Shown piece by piece: positions 27,106-33,727 of a stretch of 64,000 bases of DNA. The position numbers and the translations under genes were made by a program. The stretch is from NCBI GenBank assembly GCA_020634415.1, contig JACKBT010000005.1, forward strand, positions 1 to 64,000. The letters run 5' to 3'. The notes beneath the pieces were generated by a model. That model did not search any database. It was not told the origin of the DNA and saw nothing but the letters and a program-made list of their open reading frames with translations. Source of the DNA: Ardenticatenaceae bacterium. Its GTDB lineage: Bacteria; Chloroflexota; Anaerolineae; Promineifilales; Promineifilaceae. Position 1 is the stretch's first letter, and each line of letters begins with the position of its first letter.

Positions 27106-27180
27106 AGATCGGAGATTGGTAATTAGAGACTGCCGTCAGAAAAAACAATCTAGTTCCTAATCGCCAATCTCTCATCTCTA
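27106..27180. repeat. GAGATTAGAGACTG-type hairpin repeat in the tRNA array
   Basis: Degenerate inverted copies of the GAGACTGGAGATT unit separate tRNA-Gln from the end of the unrecognised 289-residue protein gene. Confidence 0.6.
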
Positions 27181-27192
27181 GTTTTTGAAAAG

Positions 27193-28062
27193 TTAATCGA
27201 GAAAAGCCACTGTGGCTGGACGGCCGCCTGCGGCACTGCTGCGTTCTGTGGCCATAGCTACCCGATGCCAGTAGGGTAGGACGATTGTCTTGTGGTCTGG
27301 ATGGCGTACCGTACCTCGTGCATACACTTGAGGATTGCGGCGCATGACTCGCCAGTTCCAGCCCTGTGCTTTAGGATCGCTGACTAACAACCGTTGGTAC
27401 TGCGCTTCTGTAATGCCATTGGGCCGACGGCTGCACACATACACCGTTTCACCACCAATGCGATAGACCTCTTCGACAATGTGGGCTTTGCCAAATGCTC
27501 GGCGGATGGGTTCATTCCGTAAGATCAAGCCTGAGTTATCAGGTGTGAAGCGGGGTTGGGGGATGAAAAACCATTCGCCCTGACGGACAAAGCCAGCATT
27601 GCGGCGGTTGTGCCAATTCTTGGTGCGTACCTTGTGGCGGCGCTGTGACTGCATGGCGAGGGTGGGCTTGAGTGCTTCCATAGCGTCAGTCACGTTGGCG
27701 ATGCCGTTTTGCTCCGGCACGGTGGCAATAAACCAGTGGCGCTCGTCGTGGCCGCAGAGGAATTTGTCTTTGCTGACTTCGCTGTGCTGGTCATCCAATC
27801 GCTTAACGACGAGCAGGAGGTGACGCATGTCAGAGCGTAGATCGGCCGTTATAAATTCCAGGCTGTCAGCTTTGGCAGGCCAGATGTCGAGGGTGAAATG
27901 TTCAGAGGAACGGCCGTTGCCCACCACATTCAACACATAGTTTGTGACTGTGCGGACAATGTTGGTGCGGCGTTGGCGTTGCATCTCACGCTCATCATGA
28001 ACTTTCACGGCTAACTCGGCCCCCATGCGGGCAAAATGCCCTTGTAAAACATGTGTATCCAT
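27193..28062 (-). CDS. Unrecognised protein encoded within the tRNA array
   Basis: 289 residues, soluble and basic. It has a good AAAGGAGA ribosome site before its ATG. Visible features are a basic N-terminal helix (KVHDEREMQRQRRTNIVRTV), a central beta-rich region (LLLVVKRLDDQHSEV, HDERHWFIATVP) and a basic segment (QRRHKVRTKNWHNRRNAGF) suited to RNA binding. No family or catalytic motif is recognised. It is transcribed in the same direction as, and sits between, tRNA genes next to Ro60, so a role in handling array tRNAs, Y RNAs or Ro60 is a reasonable guess only. It carries two ACGGCCGT-type sites like its neighbours, so it is not obviously recent DNA. Confidence 0.75.
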   Translation of the reverse strand: MDTHVLQGHFARMGAELAVKVHDEREMQRQRRTNIVRTVTNYVLNVVGNGRSSEHFTLDIWPAKADSLEFITADLRSDMRHLLLVVKRLDDQHSEVSKDKFLCGHDERHWFIATVPEQNGIANVTDAMEALKPTLAMQSQRRHKVRTKNWHNRRNAGFVRQGEWFFIPQPRFTPDNSGLILRNEPIRRAFGKAHIVEEVYRIGGETVYVCSRRPNGITEAQYQRLLVSDPKAQGWNWRVMRRNPQVYARGTVRHPDHKTIVLPYWHRVAMATERSSAAGGRPATVAFLD

Positions 28063-28196
28063 GTTTTGTCTCCTTTTATTGTGTATTTGGCGGATAGAGG
28101 ATTGGGTGGATACGGCCGTTTCCCTTCGGGAGGCCGCATCTCAGAACAACTACCGAAACATACCTAAACATGCCAACATAGCGCACCTCCATTGTG

Positions 28197-28259
28197 ATTG
28201 AGAGACTAGAGACTAGGGACCAATATTTCAATCTCTAATCTCCAGTCTCTAATCTCCAT
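28197..28259. repeat. GAGACTAGAGACTAGG-type hairpin repeat
   Basis: Inverted copies of the GAGACT unit lie between the start region of the 289-residue protein gene and tRNA-Ser(UGA). Bases 28063-28196 before it show no gene. Confidence 0.7.
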
Positions 28260-28262
28260 CTG

Positions 28263-28351
28263 CGGGAAGAGAGGGAGTCGAACCCCCAAGGGTGCATTGC
28301 AACCTCGCCAGTTTTCAAGACTGCTGCCGTCGCCCATCGGCTTGTCTTCCC
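28263..28351 (-). tRNA. tRNA-Ser(UGA)
   Basis: A class II tRNA of 89 bases with a long variable arm. Acceptor GGGAAGA/TCTTCCC, discriminator G, anticodon loop CTTGAAA. Confidence 0.92.
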
Positions 28352-28356
28352 AAGAG

Positions 28357-28430
28357 TGCCAAGGCTCAGACTTGAACTGAGGACCTCCTGATTTTCAGTC
28401 AGGCGCTGCTACCAACTGAGCTACCTCGGC
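28357..28430 (-). tRNA. tRNA-Phe(GAA)
   Basis: Acceptor GCCGAGG/CCTTGGC (one G-U pair), anticodon loop CTGAAAA, T-loop TTCAAGT, discriminator A. Confidence 0.95.
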
Positions 28431-28438
28431 TTAATAAG

Positions 28439-28511
28439 TACCGTCGGAGGGCATCGAACCCCCACCCCGTTGATTAAGAGTCAACCGCTCTCCCTGTTGA
28501 GCTACGACGGC
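28439..28511 (-). tRNA. tRNA-Lys(CUU)
   Basis: Acceptor GCCGTCG/CGACGGT with a G-U first pair, anticodon stem GTTGA/TCAAC and loop CTCTTAA. Confidence 0.94.
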
Positions 28512-28529
28512 ATAGTGTGTACTCAGTGG

Positions 28530-28580
28530 GCAGTGAGCAGTAACCTATCTGGGAAAAGAATGGTGATTACTGCTCACTGC
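28530..28580. repeat. Inverted repeat between tRNA-Lys and tRNA-Glu
   Basis: Perfect 14-bp arms GCAGTGAGCAGTAA and TTACTGCTCACTGC around a 23-base loop. Confidence 0.85.
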
Positions 28581-28598
28581 TGCTGAGGACTGACACAG

Positions 28599-28670
28599 CG
28601 ACCCTAGGGAGAATCGAACTCCCGCCTCAAGATTGAAAGCCTTGCGTCCTCACCACTAGACGATAGGGTC
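28599..28670 (-). tRNA. tRNA-Glu(UUC)
   Basis: Acceptor GACCCTA/TAGGGTC, anticodon loop CTTTCAA, T-loop TTCGATT, discriminator G. Confidence 0.95.
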
Positions 28671-28698
28671 AGGCGATTGACGATTTTTGGATTGAAAG

Positions 28699-28784
28699 TG
28701 GATCAGGTAGGACTCGAACCTACTGAGCATCAGTGATGCAGATGGGTTCCAGCCACCTCCCTTTGTCACTCGGGTCACTGATCC
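28699..28784 (-). tRNA. tRNA-Ser(GGA)
   Basis: A class II tRNA of 86 bases; the variable arm is GCATCA/TGATGC. Acceptor GGATCAG/CTGATCC and anticodon loop CTGGAAC. Confidence 0.92.
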
Positions 28785-28788
28785 AGAG

Positions 28789-28865
28789 GCACCCCTGGTA
28801 GGATTTGAACCCACAACCTCCTGAGCCGAAGTCAGGCGCTCTCATTCCGTTGAGCTACAGAGGTG
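28789..28865 (-). tRNA. tRNA-Arg(UCG)
   Basis: Acceptor CACCTCT/AGGGGTG, anticodon stem CCTGA/TCAGG with loop CTTCGGC. The 5' base is C and the discriminator C, both uncommon. Confidence 0.85.
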
Positions 28866-28870
28866 TGCAG

Positions 28871-28944
28871 TACCGACGGAGGGATTTGAACCCCCATGAG
28901 CCGCGTTCTAAGCGCGGTGCGTATACCAGTTCCGCCACGTCGGC
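28871..28944 (-). tRNA. tRNA-Leu(UAG) with short variable arm
   Basis: Acceptor GCCGACG/CGTCGGT, Leu-type D-arm (GGCGGAACTGG), anticodon stem CCGCG/CGCGG with loop CTTAGAA. As in the UAA tRNA of this array, only five bases (CTCAT) replace the usual long variable arm. Confidence 0.87.
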
Positions 28945-28951
28945 CTATTTA

Positions 28952-29022
28952 TAGCGGGAAAGGGAGTCGAACCCTTATCGTTGGCTTATGAAACCAGTGT
29001 GCTGCCATTACACCATCCCACT
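28952..29022 (-). tRNA. tRNA-Met(CAU) or Ile2(CAU)
   Basis: Acceptor AGTGGGA/TCCCGCT, anticodon loop TTCATAA with a four-pair stem (TGGT/GCCA). Whether it is elongator Met or a lysidine-modified Ile tRNA cannot be told. Confidence 0.85.
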
Positions 29023-29027
29023 ATGGA

Positions 29028-29100
29028 TGAGCCGCGAGGGTCTCGAACCCCCAGCCTTCGGATTAAAAGTCCGCTGCTCTGCCAATTGAGCTACCGGCCC
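29028..29100 (-). tRNA. tRNA-Lys(UUU)
   Basis: Anticodon stem CGGA/TCCG with loop CTTTTAA. The acceptor GGGCCGG/GCGGCTC pairs at six of seven positions; the innermost is G-G. Confidence 0.9.
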
Positions 29101-29104
29101 GGAG

Positions 29105-29195
29105 CGGAAGGAGTGGGAGTCGAACCCACATAAGAGTGTTGATGCCCCTTTTGCTCGTTTAGCAAACGAGTGCCTTACCTTTCGGCCATCCTTCC
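29105..29195 (-). tRNA. tRNA-Ser(GCU)
   Basis: A class II tRNA of 91 bases. Acceptor GGAAGGA/TCCTTCC, anticodon stem CTCGT/ACGAG with loop TTGCTAA and a long variable arm. Confidence 0.93.
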
Positions 29196-29199
29196 AGGG

Positions 29200-29362
29200 G
29201 GAGATTAGAGATTGGAGATTAGAGATGGGGTGTCTTGTTATGTAACAGTTCGTAAACAAGTTAGCAGTTTCAGATTGGGCCAATTCTCAAGATTGGCCCA
29301 ATCTTCGCTAAGTTGATTTTGAACATTGACCAAGTTTCTAATCTCTAGTCTCCAGTCCCCAT
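29200..29362. repeat. Repeat-filled spacer in the tRNA array
   Basis: Contains GAGATTAGAGATTGG units at both ends and, at 29274-29312, an inverted repeat AGATTGGGCCAATtct/AGATTGGCCCAATCT. The latter is repeated at 46034-46074 upstream of the mannose-6-phosphate isomerase gene. Confidence 0.7.
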
Positions 29363-29366
29363 CTTG

Positions 29367-29438
29367 AGCGGCGAGTGGGATTTGAACCCACATCTTCTCT
29401 ATGGCACAGAGAGATTCTGCCAATTGAACTATCCCCGC
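29367..29438 (-). tRNA. tRNA-Gly(GCC)
   Basis: Anticodon stem TCTCT/AGAGA with loop GTGCCAT. The acceptor GCGGGGA/TCGCCGC has one G-G mismatch. Confidence 0.9.
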
Positions 29439-29444
29439 AATTTG

Positions 29445-29518
29445 TAGACAGGGTGGGACTTGAACCCACAACCTCCTTCTTGTAAGGAAGGTGCTCTGCT
29501 CTGTTGAGCTACCCGTCT
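29445..29518 (-). tRNA. tRNA-Val(UAC)
   Basis: Acceptor AGACGGG with CCTGTCT (one G-U), anticodon stem CCTTC/GAAGG with loop CTTACAA. Confidence 0.93.
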
Positions 29519-29520
29519 AA

Positions 29521-29585
29521 AAAGACATCTTCCCCGAGGTTTGCTGCAAAAGCTAACTTTTGCTGTTAGCCTCCGGGAGATTTTT
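29521..29585. repeat. Degraded CCTCCGGGAG repeat with hairpin
   Basis: Contains CAAAAGCTAACTTTTG (palindromic) and a CCTCCGGGAG tail related to the 92-bp repeats at 20531 and 21401. Confidence 0.5.
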
Positions 29586-29616
29586 TGCCAGTTGATTGTT
29601 AAGGTTCGGACTGTGA

Positions 29617-29691
29617 AGCTGGCGACAGGCATTGAACCTGCAATCTTCCGCTTACAAGGCGGATGCTCTGCCGTGATTGAGCTACGCCAGC
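29617..29691 (-). tRNA. tRNA-Thr(UGU)
   Basis: Acceptor GCTGGCG/CGCCAGC, anticodon stem TCCGC/GCGGA with loop CTTGTAA. Confidence 0.94.
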
Positions 29692-29720
29692 ATGTTTGTT
29701 TCGCCTGGCGAAACAGTTTG

Positions 29721-29795
29721 TCGGAGCGAGAGGATTTGAACCTCTGACCTCTGCCGCCCAAGGGCAGGATGCTAACCGGGCTACACCACACTCCG
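29721..29795 (-). tRNA. tRNA-Pro(UGG)
   Basis: Acceptor CGGAGTG/CGCTCCG, anticodon stem CTGCC/GGCAG with loop CTTGGGC, discriminator A. Confidence 0.95.
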
Positions 29796-29804
29796 AAAGA
29801 AAAT

Positions 29805-29871
29805 TATGAATTATGAGGGATGAATTATGAGGTTGTGCCTTTTTCATAATTCATAATTCATCCTTCATAAT
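29805..29871. repeat. ATGAATTATGA-unit hairpin repeat
   Basis: Tandem GAATTATGA units face their inverted copies (TCATAATTC) between tRNA-Pro and tRNA-Trp. Confidence 0.75.
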
Positions 29872-29877
29872 TCTTGG

Positions 29878-29950
29878 CAGGCGAGGCAGGGATCGAACCT
29901 GCAGCCTGTGGTTTTGGAGACCACTGCTCTGCCAGTTGAGCTACTCACCT
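29878..29950 (-). tRNA. tRNA-Trp(CCA)
   Basis: Acceptor AGGTGAG/CTCGCCT, discriminator G, anticodon stem GTGGT/ACCAC with loop CTCCAAA. Confidence 0.95.
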
Positions 29951-30005
29951 AAATTTTGGTTGTGCTGGCTCAGCGAGATGCCGGCCAGAGCAGAACATGT
30001 AAAGG

Positions 30006-30078
30006 TATCCCTGGCAGGGGTTGAACCTGCAACCTTTTCCTCCGCAAGGAAACGCTCTGTCCATTGAGCTACAGAGAT
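30006..30078 (-). tRNA. tRNA-Arg(GCG)
   Basis: Acceptor ATCTCTG/CAGGGAT, anticodon stem TTTCC/GGAAA with loop TTGCGGA. The GCG anticodon is rare: bacteria normally read CGC with an ACG (inosine) tRNA. Confidence 0.88.
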
Positions 30079-30088
30079 AGGTGTTAGG

Positions 30089-30159
30089 TGGATAGGACAG
30101 GAATTGAACCTGCATTTCTGCTTTGCAAGAGCAGTGTCTTCCCATTAGACGACCAACCC
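30089..30159 (-). tRNA. tRNA-Ala(UGC)
   Basis: Anticodon stem CTGCT/AGCAG with loop CTTGCAA. Acceptor GGGTTGG/CCTATCC keeps the G3-U70 identity pair of tRNA-Ala but has a U-U mismatch at pair 5. Confidence 0.9.
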
Positions 30160-30164
30160 ATTTG

Positions 30165-30292
30165 AGGGAATGGTGGGACTCGAACCCACAACCTCTCCGT
30201 TATGAGCGGTAACCAACGGCCGTCGGCCCGGTTTATCCAGACAAGTGGTAGCAGTCGGCGTGTAAGTGCTCTACCGATTGAGCTACATTCCC
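30165..30292 (-). tRNA. tRNA(CAU) interrupted by a Y-RNA stem (Y5 chimera)
   Basis: A complete tRNA frame: acceptor GGGAATG/CATTCCC, D-arm GCTC/GAGC, anticodon loop CTCATAA, T-arm GTGGG/CCCAC. The anticodon stem reads CT plus CCG against CGGAG, a perfect five pairs, once a 55-base insert (30210-30264) between positions 28 and 29 is removed. The insert is a permuted Y stem: ACTGCTACCACTTG-TCTGG, an ATAAA loop, and CCGGGCCGAC...GTTGGTTA. It may be a real chimera, a tRNA with an intron-like insert, or a Y RNA with an extra hairpin. Confidence 0.72.
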
Positions 30293-30297
30293 ACAGG

Positions 30298-30370
30298 CTG
30301 CAAGGGTGGGACTTGAACCCACATCATTTGCATTAACAGTGCAATGCCTTACCAGGTCGGCCACCTTGCA
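30298..30370 (-). tRNA. tRNA-Asn(GUU)
   Basis: Acceptor TGCAAGG/CCTTGCA, discriminator G, anticodon stem TTGCA/TGCAA with loop CTGTTAA. Confidence 0.94.
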
Positions 30371-30376
30371 AAGAGG

Positions 30377-30451
30377 CGATCCCGATCGGATTTGAACCGA
30401 CGATCTCTGACGTGACAGGCCAGTGAGGACTCCTGACTCCTCTACGGGACC
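30377..30451 (-). tRNA. tRNA-Asp(GUC)
   Basis: Acceptor GGTCCCG/CGGGATC, discriminator G, anticodon stem CTGGC/GTCAG with loop CTGTCAC. It is the first tRNA of the array in the direction of transcription. Confidence 0.93.
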
Positions 30452-30517
30452 GGGTGTGGTAATCGGTAATCGGTAATCGGATTACGGATGACTGATTGCG
30501 GGCAATGTGCCGGGAAA

Positions 30518-30550
30518 TAAAAAAGCGCGGTACTTACTGTAGCCGCGCTT
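30518..30550 (-). terminator. Intrinsic terminator between the 55-residue ORF and the tRNA array
   Basis: On the minus strand an 8-bp stem AAGCGCGG/CCGCGCTT with a 12-base loop is followed by six Ts. It should end transcripts of the small ORF before tRNA-Asp. The 66 bp between it and tRNA-Asp hold tandem GTAATCG units but no promoter that I could identify. Confidence 0.88.
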
Positions 30551-30577
30551 CTGATGCTCGAAAAAGTTGGTTTGTGG

Positions 30578-30745
30578 TTAGGCGAGATAAAAGCGGGGCC
30601 ACTGTAAGTTGTGTTGGGGCGCGAAATCGGCCGTTTCTGTACGCTCTATACAGAGACTATACAAATTGACGAAACCGGATGCCGCAAACCGCGATTTTGT
30701 TTGACTGGTATGCGGTTGATGGGGGTCAATTTTTGTCAGCATCAT
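30578..30745 (-). CDS. Small 55-residue protein with its own promoter and terminator
   Basis: An ATG-ATG start follows TAAGGAG at ideal spacing. The 55 residues begin MMLTKIDPHQPHTSQTK and end PRFYLA; no domain, membrane segment or signal peptide is recognised. It is bracketed by a near-consensus promoter (30799-30827) and a strong terminator (30518-30550), so it is almost certainly transcribed and probably translated. It could be a leader peptide or a small regulator of the array or of RF3. Coding status rests on the expression signals, not on homology. Confidence 0.6.
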   Translation of the reverse strand: MMLTKIDPHQPHTSQTKSRFAASGFVNLYSLCIERTETADFAPQHNLQWPRFYLA

Positions 30746-30798
30746 GTTTCTCCTTACAGTATTATTTCAGGTTGGCTTATTATGCCTACCTGTGGAGG

Positions 30799-30827
30799 AG
30801 TATAAATGATTGATGTCAAATTGTCAA
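30799..30827 (-). promoter_or_regulatory. Near-consensus sigma-70 promoter
   Basis: Minus strand TTGACA (30827-30822) and TATACT (30804-30799) with a 17-bp spacer, 54 bp upstream of the small ORF. Confidence 0.88.
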
Positions 30828-30851
30828 TAGTTTGACAAAAATTCGTCGGAA

Positions 30852-32450
30852 TTAGTTGGTAGCCGCCTTGAAGGTGATGTCGGGATGGCGGCTGCTGTAG
30901 AAGTTTAGTTCGTGTTCGGAGTTGAAGAGGGCCAGGAGACGGCCGTTTTCATCGGCCACACGCATTACGCCATAGCGCCAGGGCAGCTTTTCGATCTCCT
31001 CGGCTGGCCCTTCAACGTAGCGGGAGAGGCTGTGGGGCAGCATCTCTAAGCGGGTTTTGACGTTGTATTCGTCTTCCAGCCGTGCCTGAACCACTTCAAA
31101 TTGCAGCACGCCGACGACGGCCAGGATGGGGTCGCGTTTTTGGGCATCGGTTTCATGCAAGACTTGCATAGCTCCTTCGGTGGCAAGCTGCTGGATGCCT
31201 TTGAGGAACTGCTTTTGTTTGCTGACATCAAGGTTGATGAGGCGGGCGAAATGTTCGGGGGAGAAGCGGGGAATGGGGTTGTAGTTGAAACGGCCGTCTG
31301 CCGTGACCGTATCGCCAATGGCAAAGTTGCGATTGCCGGGCAGGCCAATAATGTCGCCGGCAAAGGCTTCGTCGGTGATTTCGCGGTTTTCGGCGAAGAA
31401 GGTGTAGGTTTGGGCCAGTTTGAGGCTTTTGCCGGATCGGGTATGGTTGACGCTCATGTTGCGCTCGAAACGGCCGCTGCAAATTCGCAAAAAGGCGACG
31501 CTGTCCCGATGTTTGGGGTTCATGTTGGCCTGGATTTTGAAGACGAAGCCGGAGAAGCCTTCTTGGATGGGGGGAATACGGCCGTTATCGCTGGGATAGG
31601 CACCAGGGGGCGGGGCGTATTTGACGAAATCGTCGAGGAAGAGTTGCACACCGAAGTTGGTGAGGGCGCTGCCGAAGTAGACGGCCGTTTGTTTGCCCGC
31701 CAACAACTCATCCAGCTCAAACTGGGCCATCTCATCCAAAAGGCCGATGTTGGTGTGTAAATCTTCAAATTGATAGCCGCTTAGCCCTTTTTTGATGCGG
31801 GGGTCGTCTAGAGTGGTGATGGTTTCGGGGGAGATAGTTTGGTTGCGGACGGTGCGATCATAGAGATGCACTTCTTCGGTGAGACGGTCGTAGACACCCA
31901 AGAAGCTGTCGCCGTCGCCGATGGGCCAGTTCATGGGCACGGGGGTCATGCCCAGCACGGTTTCGATTTCGTCGAGCAGGCCGAGCGGGTCTTCGGACGG
32001 CCGATCCATTTTGTTGATGAAGGTGAAGATGGGAATGCCGCGCTGGCTGCATACCTCGAATAGTTTGCGTGTTTGGGCCTCGACCCCACGCGCTGCGTCT
32101 AGCACCATGACGGCACTGTCAACGGCCGTTAACACCCGGTAGGTATCTTCGGAAAAATCTTGATGGCCCGGTGTGTCTAGTAGATTGACGATGTGGCCTT
32201 TGTAGGGGAATTGCAGCACGGTGGAGGTGATGGAGATGCCGCGTTCGCGCTCCATAGCCATCCAGTCGGAGGTGGTGTTGCGGCCATCGCGCCGCGCCCG
32301 CACGCTGCCGGCCAGGTGAATGGCGTTGCCGTAGAGCAGCAGCTTCTCGGTGAGGGTGGTTTTGCCCGCGTCGGGGTGGGAGATGATGGCGAAGGTGCGC
32401 CGTTTGTTGATGGTTTCGGCCAGACGGCCGTTGGTTGAAACTTCGGTCAT
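30852..32450 (-). CDS. prfC: Peptide chain release factor 3
   Basis: 532 residues. The translational GTPase signatures are all visible: G1 SHPDAGKTTL, the RGISITSTVLQF switch, G3 DTPGHQDF and G4 NKMD. The SDWMAMERERGIS sequence distinguishes RF3 from EF-G. RF3 recycles RF1 and RF2 from the ribosome after peptide release. It lies directly upstream of the small ORF and tRNA array on the same strand, placing several translation-related genes together. Confidence 0.97.
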   Translation of the reverse strand: MTEVSTNGRLAETINKRRTFAIISHPDAGKTTLTEKLLLYGNAIHLAGSVRARRDGRNTTSDWMAMERERGISITSTVLQFPYKGHIVNLLDTPGHQDFSEDTYRVLTAVDSAVMVLDAARGVEAQTRKLFEVCSQRGIPIFTFINKMDRPSEDPLGLLDEIETVLGMTPVPMNWPIGDGDSFLGVYDRLTEEVHLYDRTVRNQTISPETITTLDDPRIKKGLSGYQFEDLHTNIGLLDEMAQFELDELLAGKQTAVYFGSALTNFGVQLFLDDFVKYAPPPGAYPSDNGRIPPIQEGFSGFVFKIQANMNPKHRDSVAFLRICSGRFERNMSVNHTRSGKSLKLAQTYTFFAENREITDEAFAGDIIGLPGNRNFAIGDTVTADGRFNYNPIPRFSPEHFARLINLDVSKQKQFLKGIQQLATEGAMQVLHETDAQKRDPILAVVGVLQFEVVQARLEDEYNVKTRLEMLPHSLSRYVEGPAEEIEKLPWRYGVMRVADENGRLLALFNSEHELNFYSSRHPDITFKAATN

Positions 32451-32616
32451 GATAGTCTTGTGGTCTTGTTGTCGAATAGTCGAGTGGTCGAGTAGTCGAG
32501 TGATTTGTTTCCATAAAAAACGGCCACAACTTGATGTGTGACCGTGTGTGTTGTCAATTGAATTGACTGGAATTATAGCAGAAAACGGCCGAATGGGGTA
32601 CTCCGCTTAAAACTGA

Positions 32617-32708
32617 GGGTGTGATTAAAAGTGGTGTATCACTAGACTAGAGCAGTTTCCAAAACTACTCCAGTCTTTCGAGCCGTGACACAGAAAGTAA
32701 CCACGCCC
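32617..32708. mobile_element. 92-bp MITE-like element, copy 1
   Basis: Starts GGGTGTGATTA and ends TAACCACGCCC, near-perfect 11-bp terminal inverted repeats. The interior holds a hairpin (AGCAGTTTCCAAAACTACT). The reverse complement of 60281-60372 matches it along its full 92 bases with few changes. Its last base is the final base of the acetyltransferase stop codon. Confidence 0.82.
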
Positions 32709-33610
32709 TAAAACTGCTTCATGTAGTCAAAATCGCGGGCGGCGGCTTTGAAGGTGAGTGATTGATACAAGGCTTGGGCGGCCTGGTTGCTGCCTGGGGT
32801 GAGGACAAGTGCCTGATCTGCGCCGAAGGCTTGCATCCGCTGCAAACCGGCCGTCATAACAGATTGGGCCAGCCCTTGTTTTTGGAAATCGGGATGGGTT
32901 CCTACTGGCTCAAATTCGCCAATGCGGTTTACGGGGTCCATCCAACAGATGCAGAAGGCGGCGAAACGGCCGTCTGGGGCCACCACCACCAAATCTAACT
33001 CTGGAATGTAACCGGGGGCCTGCCGCACACCAGTGTAAATCTCTTCAGTCATGGGGGAGGGGTGGAAGGCGGCGCGGTGCAGGGCAACTTTGGCTGGCAC
33101 ATCTTCATCGTTTAGATGGCGCAGGGTGAAGCCAGGGGGCAGTTGGGGCGTGAGGGAGTTGGGGGGTAACGGCCGTAAATAATGGTAATAAAATTGCTTT
33201 TGCCGCTCGTAGCCCATCTCCGTAAGCAGAGCGATACGCTCGCTGTCGCTGTCTAGGGCGGGGGTGATGAGTTGTTTACGGCCGTTGCCGTTCGTGCCAG
33301 CCAGCAGACAAGACTCACCCCAGGCCAACATTTCTTGCTCCAGTGCCGTATGGCGCGGAAAGGCCTGAATATCCAAAGCATGGGAACGGCCGTCATACCA
33401 GGCAAACCCCACCAGCGTTTCGGTGCTGTCAAACCAAAGGCGAATGTCCTGCTTGGGTCGGAACCAACCGTTGCTAAACATGCGCCACAGCAGATCGCCC
33501 ACATGAAAATAGCCGCCTAAATGCCCCTGCCGCGCTCGTGCCCGGATGAGGAAACGGCGCATCTGCTCTAAATCGGTGTAATCTCGGTACAATCTTGACG
33601 AGAACTGCAT
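32708..33610 (-). CDS. GNAT-family N-acetyltransferase (two-domain)
   Basis: 300 residues. The C-terminal half has the GNAT core with the acetyl-CoA loop FEPVGTHPDFQKQGLAQSVM and a beta-bulge LVLTPGSNQAAQALYQSLTF. The N-terminal half resembles a degenerate second GNAT fold. The substrate is unknown. GCGGAGG precedes its ATG. Its stop codon was supplied or touched by the MITE at 32617-32708, so the C-terminus may have changed when the element inserted. Confidence 0.85.
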   Translation of the reverse strand: MQFSSRLYRDYTDLEQMRRFLIRARARQGHLGGYFHVGDLLWRMFSNGWFRPKQDIRLWFDSTETLVGFAWYDGRSHALDIQAFPRHTALEQEMLAWGESCLLAGTNGNGRKQLITPALDSDSERIALLTEMGYERQKQFYYHYLRPLPPNSLTPQLPPGFTLRHLNDEDVPAKVALHRAAFHPSPMTEEIYTGVRQAPGYIPELDLVVVAPDGRFAAFCICWMDPVNRIGEFEPVGTHPDFQKQGLAQSVMTAGLQRMQAFGADQALVLTPGSNQAAQALYQSLTFKAAARDFDYMKQF

Positions 33611-33680
33611 GCAAACCTCCGCAATTCGTAAGTGGGGGGATTATACCGTAATTGTGTTGGTTCTCTAGGGGGAAGGGGGA

Positions 33681-33727
33681 GTAATTGGGTAATTGGGTAA
33701 TTATCAATCGCCCAATTACCCAATTAT
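33681..33727. repeat. TAATTGGG-unit hairpin repeat
   Basis: Two GTAATTGG units face inverted copies between the two acetyltransferase genes and run into the 3' end of the second one. Confidence 0.8.

Noticed and set aside
24646..30451. The tRNA array considered as part of a prophage or plasmid
   Set aside because: No integrase, capsid, tail, replication or mobilisation gene flanks it; neighbours are housekeeping genes (pyrBC, prfC) and carry the same ACGGCCGT sites.
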